A DNA stretch of 64,000 nt, from the NCBI RefSeq assembly GCF_024586455.1, contig NW_026089623.1:6693367-6757366 (forward strand). The letters are read 5' to 3'. Source of the DNA: Bactrocera neohumeralis. Taxonomy: Eukaryota; Arthropoda; Insecta; Diptera; Tephritidae. Position numbers and translations under genes: made by a program. This document shows, in pieces, positions 55,415 to 64,000 of this stretch; positions within the stretch are counted from its first letter, which is position 1, and every line of letters begins with the position of its first letter. The notes beneath the pieces are model-generated. The model searched no databases. It saw nothing but the letters and a program-made list of their open reading frames with translations, and was not told where the DNA came from.

Positions 55415-55958
55415 TTTCTCCAATTAAATGTTTCTTTTTTTTAACATGAGATGACAAAACCAAGGATGTTAAAGTAGGGGCGCAGCAAAAAGTCTCTAAA
55501 TTTATGGACAAAACAATGTAACGTTCGGATACACGTGCTTTTTACATGAGATGACAAAACAATAGAACGTTCGGATACACTTATTACTTACTTATTACTT
55601 TCTTATTTCTCCAATTAAATGTTTCTTTTTTTTAACATGAGATGACAAAAACCAAGGATGTTAAAGTAGGAGCGCAGCAAAAAGTCTCTAAATGTATGTA
55701 CAAAACAATGTAACGTTCGGATACACGTGCTTTTTACATGAGATGACAAAACAATTGAACGTTCGGATACACTTATTACTTTCTTATTTCTCCAATTAAA
55801 TGTTTCTTTTTTTCAACATGAGATGACAAAACGAAGGATGTTAAAGTAGGAGCGCAGCAAAAAGTCTCTAAATTTATGGACAAAACAATGTAACGTTCGG
55901 ATACACGTGCTTTTTACATGAGATGACAAAACAATGGAACGTTCGGATACACTTATTA
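55415..55958. repeat. Three tandem units of about 181-191 bp upstream of RepHel copy 1
   Basis: TTTCTCCAATTAAATGTTTC begins at about 55415, 55606 and 55787. Each unit contains AACATGAGATGACAAAAC, AAGGATGTTAAAGTAGG, GCGCAGCAAAAAGTCTCTAA and two copies of GAACGTTCGGATACAC-like sequence, so each unit has an internal half-repeat. Differences between units are few. They lie 45 bp upstream of the RepHel start and might be Helitron promoter repeats or an independent satellite. Confidence 0.9.
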
Positions 55959-56380
55959 CAGGGCATCTCGACAGGATAGAATTTATAGAATACTAACTAT
56001 TATTGCCATTGCCAAATCTGTATGTGGGCATTTGCTATCATGATATAATCATTTGCGCAAAGCGTAGGGTAGGTAGGTTCGAGATGATGTAGCGTATGCT
56101 TTGAGCTCTTGAAAAATTTATTTTATCATTTGCGAAATGCCGTCGGGTAGGTAGCTGATGTAGGGCACGTTTTGAGCTCTTGAACTCCTTAAATCTTTTG
56201 TGTGGAACATAAAAAAAAGGATAGATATCCTTTTGTTTACAAATGTATTTGTGGAAAAAATAAGATAATAACAAAGGATAAAGATCCTTTTTTTTACAAA
56301 TGTATTCCTGGGAAAAATAAGAATTTATATTTTTGGACTACTATATAATAATTGTGGCATAACTTATACCAATTAAAATA
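55959..56380. other. Unassigned AT-rich DNA with a short duplication
   Basis: CATTTGCG(C/A)AA(A)GCG and GGGTAGGTAG...GATGTAG...TTTGAGCTCTTGAA occur twice (about 56050-56115 and 56127-56183), as does AAGGATA(G/A)A(T)ATCCTTTT (about 56216 and 56273). A local tandem duplication of non-coding DNA. Confidence 0.5.
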
Positions 56381-56384
56381 ACTA

Positions 56385-57171
56385 ATTTAAAATGAGAAAT
56401 GATATTTTGATTTATGCTTGTATAAGTTTATTAAATTTAAGACTTCCCAACCCAATTTGTATAATATTTCTATAAATTAACAATATTAAACTAAATATTA
56501 AATGTTATTTTGAAAACTTTATTTTTATAATATAACACAACCGTCTTAACTCGCTCTTCTAATTTTCATATTACCGAAATTAAAATGCTGTCGGCATATA
56601 TGGAAATGGAATATGTTGCCTCTTCGAAATTTTCATATAAATGAAAACTGCGCTGTTAAACTGCTGAAGAGACAGCTTCTAGCTTACGATATATGGCAAA
56701 CTATGTAGTATTCTATATCTAGTAAGCAATGAGCAATGTGGAGTCTGCACAGGCAGAGATGCCCCGTTATTATAATAAAAGTATTTTTGAGAGTTGGTAA
56801 CACTGTAAGGTTGGCACCATCAAACATGTCAACACATTAATTATATTTATATTTCGAAATTAAAATAATAAATTTAAAATGAGAAATGATATTTTGATTT
56901 ATGCTTGTATAAGTTTATTAAGTTTAAGACTTCACAACCCAATTTCCATAATATTTCTATAAATTAACAATATTAAACTAAATATTAAATGTTATTTTGA
57001 AAATGTACTTTATTTTTATAATATAACACAACCGTCTTAACTCGCTCTTTTAATTTTCATATTACCGAAATTAAAATGCCGTCGGCATATGTGGAAATGG
57101 GATATGTTGCCTCTTTGAAATTTTCATATAAATGAAAACTGCGCTGTTAAACTACTGAAGAGACAGCTTCT
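56385..57171. repeat. Direct repeat, period about 487 bp, running into the assembly gap
   Basis: TTTAAAATGAGAAATGATAT...GAAGAGACAGCTTCT is present at about 56385-56683 and again at about 56872-57171, with few differences (for example a GTAC insertion near 57005). The second unit stops at the gap in the middle of CAGCTTCT. A longer tandem array collapsed or broken at the gap is likely. Confidence 0.85.
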
Positions 57172-57271
57172 NNNNNNNNNNNNNNNNNNNNNNNNNNNNN
57201 NNNNNNNNNNNNNNNNNNNNNNNNNNNNNNNNNNNNNNNNNNNNNNNNNNNNNNNNNNNNNNNNNNNNNNN
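57172..57271. other. Assembly gap (100 N)
   Basis: Exactly 100 N, the conventional length for a gap of unknown size. It lies directly at the end of a tandem repeat unit, a common cause of assembly breaks. Sequence to the left (repeat) and right (retroelement env end) is unrelated. Confidence 0.98.
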
Positions 57272-57481
57272 AAATTATTTTTGACGAAATAGTAGAAGAA
57301 CATAAAAAAAAATATAGAACACATTGTTAAATTGAAAATACATACGAAAATATCTCATATTTGCAACATATTAAGCATAATTACAATTATATTAGTAGCT
57401 ACTGTCATTATCAAAAAACACAAATATATAAAAATAATATTAAATAAAAGAATTCAGGAGAATTCTACTATAGAGGGGAGT
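57272..57481 (+). pseudogene. env: env 3' end and purine tract of a second errantivirus-like element
   Basis: A reading frame from about 57322 shows a hydrophobic transmembrane-like segment (ILSIITIILVATVII, about 57376-57420) followed by a basic cytoplasmic tail and runs through the purine tract TAGAGGGGAG (57471-57480) into the LTR. This is how some gypsy-type env genes end. A frame change near 57325 separates it from the preceding stretch. The rest of the element lies in or beyond the gap. Confidence 0.55.
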
Positions 57482-57850
57482 AGTTACGTACGACTACGTA
57501 TGTAAAAACACCTGACAAAGCAGTTGATAAATACGACGAACTGTTAAAGCAAATTGCAACATAACACCATTTCCGGTTTTTGCAATTTGCTTAAACAAAT
57601 AAAGTAATAAGAAATTAATTTAATAAGTAAATTTCGTAAGAATTATTTGAATTAATAAAAGAATGCTTATTCAACAATAATATGTTAAAAATAAGTGAAT
57701 ATTATTAATAAGCAATTTGTAATTAGAATAAGCTTCATTTTAAGTAAATTTTATCAAATAAAGCAGTCTGTTCTGGAGGTCCAACAACGTCACCTCGTTG
57801 CAATCTAATTTGATTTTTTGACTTTTTTTAAAAACCCGTTTACCGCGACT
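57482..57850 (+). repeat. Probable 3' LTR of the second errantivirus-like element
   Basis: AGTTACG starts directly after the purine tract. The proposed end is CGCGACT, giving AGT...ACT ends with five of seven inverted bases. A poly(A) signal-like AAATAAAG lies at about 57758. The right end is tentative. No similarity by eye to the LTR at 4937-5208, so it is a different family. Confidence 0.5.
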
Positions 57851-58332
57851 AAACACATAATTCGCGCGCCTTTTTATATTTCTGATAAATGATAATTTTT
57901 TGATTTCAAATTGATTTGTACTTGCATACATATCTGCAGGATAGATGCGTATGAAAGTTTGAAATGATAAGAGGTGTGATTTACATACATATATTATTAT
58001 TGTAATATATTATGATTTTAGGATATTACGATAATATTTTATATATATGTGTATATAGCATATACATACATACAGACATATAAGTACATGCATACGAAAT
58101 TATATAATATTATCAAAGATAAGAAATATTTGAAAAGGTAGCTTTAATTTGCATGTTAACTACAAATATTGTTGTGGAAATTGCATAATTTTATAATAAT
58201 GTTATCAATTTTGCATGAATTCACAAAAATTCGCGAAATGATATTCATATCAATTGATATGATTGCATGTAAACGTATAAAAATATAAGCCAAAAGGCCA
58301 ACATGCGTCTGTAATAGCAATGTATATTTTTG
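57851..58332. other. Unassigned AT-rich DNA
   Basis: No gene or repeat boundary recognised; ATATGTGTATATAGCATATACATACATAC simple sequence at about 58043-58075. Confidence 0.4.
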
Positions 58333-58482
58333 AGCATAATTTTCATTCAATACTCAGCTCTGTTCACTCATTTCTGTTAAAATTTCTCCTTCTGAGCCAA
58401 AAGTGGTGAAATCCACTAATAGGATTTTGTTAGCTCTTGACAGTTCACACGCTTGTCCGTAGTTGAACTTTATCTACATATA
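58333..58482 (+). repeat. Dispersed repeat shared with 28872-29030
   Basis: The same ordered blocks as at 28872-29030 (GCATAATTTTCATTC, TTTCTCCTTCTGAGC, GTGGTGAAA, GCTCTTGACAGTTCACAC). It ends exactly where the truncated Helitron RepHel start begins, so it may have been the insertion that truncated that Helitron. Confidence 0.5.
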
Positions 58483-59167
58483 TTAAACGTTCTCTGGTGA
58501 ACGTCTGCCAATGTTTGGTCGTCTTGAACGTGGCATTCTTTCAGTACAGTGTATGACTAATTGAATGTAAAAGCAATACATTGAAAATTATTTCTAGAAA
58601 AAAATTATACATTTCATTCAAACTTCAATGTGTGTGCGTGGAAATATGAATTCACATACACTCACACTGGACATAACCTCAATTGCGCAAATAAAGAAAA
58701 CACTCACCGGAAAATGAGATCAAATTAAAGTTGTGAAAATTAAGTAACGCTTGGCAATTGAACTATATATATAAAAATGAAGCAATTAAAATACAATTAA
58801 AAAAGAAACACATGGTTAACACTCACCAAAAGTATGTTTGTTCAAAATGAGAGCAAGATATAAAAGAACTCAAAGCACATAAGAAAACTGTCAACTGAAT
58901 TCCAATGACAGAAAATTAATATTCTGTTCGCAATGAGAGCACGATGTAAAATTGATAAATCGTATTGCAAATACTTGATTTTGGTACAGTGTATTTACTC
59001 ACAAAAAATGTCAAACTCAGGAACGGCTGCACCGATTCCAAACAAACTTCACACAAACCACCCCCTTATAGATAGGAACGATCTCTAAAATTTTTGTGTC
59101 AATCGATTCAGCGGTTCTTGAGTTATAAGATTACCAAGGAAATGTAACTTCTTTTTATATATATAGA
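58483..59167 (-). mobile_element. Helitron 5' fragment joined head-to-tail to Helitron copy 2
   Basis: On the reverse strand the fragment starts TCTATATATATAAAAAGAAG at 59167, immediately after the CTAG end of copy 2, followed by AACTCAAGAACCGCTGAATC, the Helitron 5' block. It reaches the first codons of a RepHel gene at 58536: ATG encoding MPRSRRPNIGRRSPENV, like the MPRKRKRPDIGRRSRVNV start of copy 1. A TAA follows at 58485-58483, where the dispersed repeat begins. It is a third, different Helitron of which only the 5' end remains. Confidence 0.75.
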
Positions 59168-59361
59168 CTAGCTGACCCGGCGAACTTTGCACCGCCTAAT
59201 TATTGGAGGCATATTTAGTAAGTCACAAACACACGACACAATACTTTTTTAATTTTATTGAAATTTGCTGCTTTTAGATTTTTAGGAATATTAAAGAATT
59301 ATAGTATAGATGCACAGCAAAGAGACGTTAACATTTCAAGTGACATTTTACCATAGACATA

Positions 59362-59546
59362 CTTTTGTACCAAGTGTGGTAAGAATGTAGAACGAATAAT
59401 ACGCGTGAACAGGGCAAAAGTACAAAAAAATATATTAAAGCAAAAGCTGCTATCTAAACCAAAACACGTTTCTACAATGCCATCTTCATCATTGATTATT
59501 GATGTTATTGAAGACAGCCAGCAGCTCAACATTGATAATGTCTGAT
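59362..59546 (+). pseudogene. Remnant of the accessory zinc-ribbon-like ORF in Helitron copy 2
   Basis: Only the FCTKCGKNVERIIRVNRAKV end of the Cys-rich part and the start of the acidic tail remain, in one continuous frame through VQKNILKQKL where copy 1 is frameshifted. One of the two IDVIEDSQQLNIDNV repeats is present; a single-base loss (GATAATGTCTG versus GATAATGTTCTG in copy 1) then breaks the frame. The 5' half has been deleted. Confidence 0.6.
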
Positions 59547-59843
59547 CGAATCAGATTTGTCCGAGTCGCCTAGTACTTCCACCATATTATCATGTCCTGG
59601 CGAGCCAAGTGGTTCCCAAGTAGATGGAGTCAAGTTGATGGAAATAAAGAGTTACTAATACACGTTGACATTAAGGATCCAAATGCACATATTATATACA
59701 TATTAAGTCATTTATTTATATTTATACACTTCATATACAAAAATTTAAAATTTTCTTGGATGTGCTCGTTTCTGGACTGTGAACATGATAAACAAATCTT
59801 TGCTTAAATTTACTATAACACAGTTATGATCATATACAGTTAA

Positions 59844-62800
59844 TTAATATAGTGCTTTCTGGTAGACAATATTTTTAGTTTTTTTTTGGGGTGCGTAAAT
59901 AAATAAGGATGTTGGTTTTCCGACACGCGAACACGCAACGTATAATTGACCATGTGCGAAACAGGGAAACTCTAAGTTTATTCCGCAAACTTGTAACGAT
60001 TGGCCTTTCGATTTATTTATGGTCATCGCAAACGCCAGACGCACGGGAAATTGCAACCTCTTAAAATCAAATGGCAAATCCGTTGGAATCATAGGTATTC
60101 GTGGGATTAAGACATCCTTTCCTTTGTATTTTCCTTTGATTATTTTAGCTTCGATGATGTTATTCATGAGTTTCTTCGCAAGCAATCTCGTTCCATTGCA
60201 AAGTCGAGGTTGATTAATATTACGCAGCATGATGACAACTGACCCTACTTTTAATTTCAAATTATATGGTGGTAGTCCAGACAAGTCCAATGAATTTACA
60301 AATTCTGTAGGATAGTTGACTACGTCATCCTGGTTTGTGGCCGTGTCAACTGATTTGTACGTAAACAACTCTCCTGGAAGGAAATTCTGAATGGTAGCAT
60401 TGAGATCATCGACATCTTTGTTTTTTGCTGCCAATATTGCTCGTTCACTTAGCCAATCGTGGTTATTATATTGTTGTTTCTGTGAAGTGACAGAAATCTG
60501 TGGGAAAAGTCATTAATCCGGTCGAGCTGTCAACTGCGACCTTACCATTGCCAATATCCAGCAACTGCTTCGAAAACACAGTCGCAGTTTGATCTTGTTG
60601 CAAAAACACTCGCATGTTAGTAGTTAATTGTAGTGTCTTTACGTGCCGCCACAAATTTGATGATTTTAGACAAGCGTTTATTTCGTCAGCAACAGTCGAT
60701 CGAGGAATTACTGGAAGAGTCTGACGAAAATCACCTGACAACAGTATCATAGCTCCACCAAAAATGTTTTGGTTATCACGTAAATCTTTTAACGTCCTAT
60801 CTAGTGCCTCCAGCGACCTCTTGTGGGCCATTGTGCATTCGTCCCAAATTATCAATTTGCATACTTGGAGAGTCTTCGCCATAGCGCTATTTTTGGCAAT
60901 GTTGCAAACTGGCGTTTCGTTGATATGCATGTTTAATGGTAATTTTAAGGCTGAATGTGCAGTTCGTCCGCCTTCTAATAAAGTTGCTGCTATACCAGAT
61001 GAAGCCAACGCTAGGGCTACCTCATTTTGCGATCGGATCTTTGCTAATAGCAATGAAATTAGGAACGTTTTCCCAGTACCCCCAGGAGAATCAAGAAAGT
61101 AAATCCCCCCAGACCCACTGTTTACAGCTTGTCTTAAACGATCGAAGAACAGTTCTTCGTTCAATTGCGGAACAGTTGTGCGAACTGCTTCGGTCATAGC
61201 TTGAGTATCGTACTGGAGTTCTCTTTGCAGCTCATGGTTTAATGCATCTTGCATAGCACGATTGGGTGCTGTCAGGCCCAAACACGACAATACTTTATTT
61301 GCCATCAACAAACACATATCTTCTATTATGATCAATGTGTCATTGTAAATCTCTGCCGTAATTTCCAATGTAGGATTCAAAGTTTCACAACGCACGCGAT
61401 GCAACATATCCTCAGACATGTCATCCCTATATTTCATCCACAAATCATTCGGATTTGAGGGGAAACATGTCGATATTATAATCGCAAACAGTGTGCGAAT
61501 TTGATGCGGCGATGAAGATATCACGGAATCCTTGAACGTATCATCCCAATGCGAATCGTTTTCAAGCAACCGTAATAATTGACACGTCTCACGGTAAGTC
61601 GCACACAGATGTCCATCAACTGTTCGCAATTGTTGAAAAGATGTCGGACAAAAAACATTCATCAATAACAATCTAAGATAATAACATTTATCGTTATTAG
61701 GATGTACTGTATATATACGACCTATAGCATCTGTGGCAAATACATTTTCATATCCTTCAAGTGGTGTTCCTTGTTTACGACGCTGAAAAGACTTTGATGA
61801 TGCGTTCCATGTGTAGCAGCGCGGCATATCAGCATACAGCAAAGTGCGAGCGAATTGATCAGTTGCACAAATTGAGAAGAAACCTGTCAATGTGGTCACA
61901 GGTGGACGTGCCGCTCTATCCACAGCGTTGTTTGGGTTGAAATACACTCGTTGTCCATTTTCTAAATGAACTGCCAAATGCAATACAGTGGGATGTCTTC
62001 CATGAATTGTAAACGAAAATATGCGCCCAATAGCCTCATCGATTCCCGAGATGGTTTCAGCAAGCAAGTTTCTCGGGTACCGTTTGGAGCACTTGCCGTC
62101 GATCATACAGGGTGAGCTGTTGTTAAAAACTCCGCAAGGTCCATGTATCATGTGTTTAGTTACTATCGTATGCAATTTTGAGTCAACCGTTTCATCAGGA
62201 ATTTCGGCTGAAATAATGGAATCAATTTCTTCTGGCCTTATTTTGTCAACCAACCAGACTAATATATGAGCATGTGGCAAACCACGCTTTTGCCACTCAA
62301 CAGAGTACATCCAACAACGTACTTGGCCATACACACGATGCTTTGTAATGAAATTCATTAAAGATTTTAATTTTTGCTTGTAAACTCTGGCTGTGATGTC
62401 ATGCCTATTAAGTGGTGTTTGGTTGTGTAGCAATTCTTTTTTTTTATTTCAATCCATTGTGGGTTACAGGTGAATGTAATAAATAGGTCTGGACGGCTAT
62501 ACTTTCGAACATAAGACATCGCATCTTGAGCGTACTCGTGCATGTGGCGCGGGCTTCCGATGTAAGTGGCCGGTAAAATTGTCATTCTTCCTACATTATT
62601 TACATTGCCGTCAGCATTGATTGCATCGCGAAGATGAATGTACTCTTCAGATCGAAGCTGCTGTTGGTTAAGTCGGATGTGTGTCAATCTTTCAGTCTCA
62701 ATTTTGACGTACATGTCCACTGCATACTGATGAAAGAGCCGTTGACACATCAAAATGTGATTTACTTCACCTTCAGGGATCATGAGTCTGTATGCATAAT

Positions 62801-64000
62801 AATTCATGGCACTGACTTTTTTGTGTGTATCAGCACCTGGAAGTACATATGATAAAAAAATACATTTATATATTGAACATATAAAATATTTTATTTTGTA
62901 TAATCTAATTACCTGTTGTTGGATTAACCATTTTGATATTAAAATGGTACCCATCTTCTCCCTGCCAGAAAATTAATGGGTATTGTAAAGCATCATAAGC
63001 TCTATGCGTTTCATATACACGTTTCAATTCATTGTTCCGGCGATGAAGTACAATATCTCTTGATTGCAAATTCTCTCCAACAACGACAATAGCCACTTCA
63101 TCTATTGTCGGTGAATTAAACCTCCTTGAATGCTCTCCAGCAGGTGTTTTGTCGGCTCTTATTACAATATTATGGCTGTCTGATGGCATCCGATCCAGTG
63201 CCATTTTGAACATCTTCACTAATTCATTATTCTCGTGAAGAAATGTTTGCAGCTGTTGGACAATGATTCGCTTGACGGTTGGATTATGACCACAACGTGT
63301 ATCAACTTCCACATCTTGATTGCCCATAAAATAAATTTGCAAAAATTTATGATCTGCATCTGGCACTGGCAGCATTGCCCCCAGTAGGTGATGAATTTGT
63401 CCTTGTATCTGTAATTGTTTAAGAACTGGTTAAATTAATTGTGATACAAATACAAATTAGAATTTCACTAAAACAATTATGGTATACTACCTTGAAAGTA
63501 GGCATGAACCCGTCTTGTACTATATGCGTTGCACCAAACGATGTCATTTGGAAGCAATTATTATATTTTTGGATGTTAGCCAAGAAGTGTTTAGACTCAC
63601 TTTCCAATCTATTAACTAATGACTGTAATGGTTCAGGTGGTGGAACCAATTGAGGCAATTGTACATTGCCACCAGCACAACATAATCCTGCAGGTTCACT
63701 ACTGTACTTTAATGCTTTACAATGTTGAAAAATGATTGACATTTCTCCAATCGTCACAGGTTTGTCGGCATTATAATCAAATTCCGGATCGTAGGAAAAT
63801 GCTCCTCGTTCGAGGTTTACAGGAGCATTGCGTCTGCGGAATTGATTAAATTCGTTATCCCGTGCTCGCTGCTGTTGTGACCGATGTGCACGAACTCGTT
63901 CCATTCTCCCCCTATCCACTTGATAGTTATTTACTCTTGAACGTAATTCTCCCATACTTGTACGACTGTTATCATTATCAGCATCTCGCTGGTCATTAGT
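59844..64000 (-). pseudogene. RepHel gene of Helitron copy 2
   Basis: Exon 1 (to 63491) starts outside the window; exon 2 is 63408-62913; exon 3 runs from 62836 to TAA at 59844-59846. The introns equal those of copy 1 in length and position. A 655-codon stretch (62433-60466) is uninterrupted and has GLPHAHILVWL (HUH), SPGGTGKTFLI (Walker A) and LIIWDECTM (Walker B). But SGIDEAIGRIF shows a deletion corresponding to 96 codons of copy 1, which removes the two-tyrosine motif essential for Rep catalysis. Other lesions: two extra T in a run at about 62440, an altered stretch near 61145 and a 41-nt loss at 60479. The end FIYAPQKK...YQKALY shows the natural C-terminus. Confidence 0.9.

Larger units (their letters stand above)
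59168..64000 (-). mobile_element. Helitron, reverse-strand copy 2 (family C), runs past the window end
   Basis: The 3' terminus CTAG is at 59168-59171 with the same terminal sequence as copy 1. It matches copy 1 closely through the accessory-ORF remnant and RepHel and continues beyond base 64000. It lacks the nested TIR transposon, and its 3' region has a deletion of about 330 bp relative to copy 1 (junction at about 59360). Confidence 0.9.

Noticed and set aside
57124..57324. Reverse-strand ORF spanning the N gap
   Set aside because: About half its codons are N; the frame is an artefact of the gap.
58763..58790. TATATATATAAAAATGAAG as another forward Helitron 5' end
   Set aside because: It resembles the Helitron start but lacks the TC and is not followed by the AACTCAAGAACGGC block.

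Overview
The window looks like transposon-dense, probably heterochromatic or repeat-island DNA of a higher (brachyceran) fly; a tephritid fruit fly would fit. The reasons are the AT-rich background full of ATACATACATATGTATG-type microsatellite, introns of about 58-95 bp, and the mix of elements: a gypsy-class errantivirus, BEL/Pao, RTE-like and other non-LTR elements, hAT, mariner/Tc1, piggyBac-like and Harbinger-like DNA elements, and intron-containing Helitrons. There is one 100-N scaffold gap (57172-57271). No host gene could be identified with confidence, and no rRNA, tRNA or CRISPR was seen.

Layout. 1-5208: the 3' two thirds of an errantivirus-like gypsy element (gag, pol, env, 3' LTR), broken in every gene. 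5209-9060: mostly unassigned AT-rich DNA with a small split ORF at 7327-7597. 9061-12930: a wrecked BEL/Pao element, then a GC-rich deletion derivative of a second one. 13044-15606: a young 389-bp tandem duplication, a conserved dipteran non-coding repeat and a 627-bp MITE. 16440-21268: a gag-like remnant, a reverse-strand LINE, a hAT deletion derivative, a mariner remnant and a MITE. 22224-23535: a 353-bp hAT element with a perfect 8-bp target duplication and a 925-bp inverted-repeat element. 24166-28804: an unclassified DNA transposon with terminal inverted repeats (TIRs), invaded by a second LINE copy. 29329-39153: three decayed forward Helitron pieces. 40785-44809: fossils of a LINE, a Tc1-like transposase, a Harbinger-like element and an unnamed multicopy transposon-like gene. 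47160-48063: a piggyBac-like element bounded by TTAA. 48238-64000: two very similar reverse-strand Helitrons, with a second errantivirus 3' end and a third Helitron 5' end between them.

How the parts relate. Nearly everything is dead, and a recurring lesion is loss of the catalytic core. The gypsy element and both RTE-like copies have lost the block holding the reverse-transcriptase YxDD motif; the BEL element has lost its whole RT; a fourth RT reads FADN instead of FADD; the mariner has Gly for its third catalytic Asp. The most instructive segment is the reverse-strand Helitron pair. The two copies carry different lesions: one keeps the Rep two-tyrosine motif and the other lacks it, one keeps the Walker A frame and the other lost it. 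One is split by a 1475-bp TIR element whose empty site is preserved in the other. Both carry a convergent accessory ORF on the opposite strand, encoding a cysteine-rich zinc-ribbon-like protein with an acidic tail. The 3' end of one Helitron abuts the 5' end of another head-to-tail. All statements come from reading the sequence and translations; no database search or alignment program was run.
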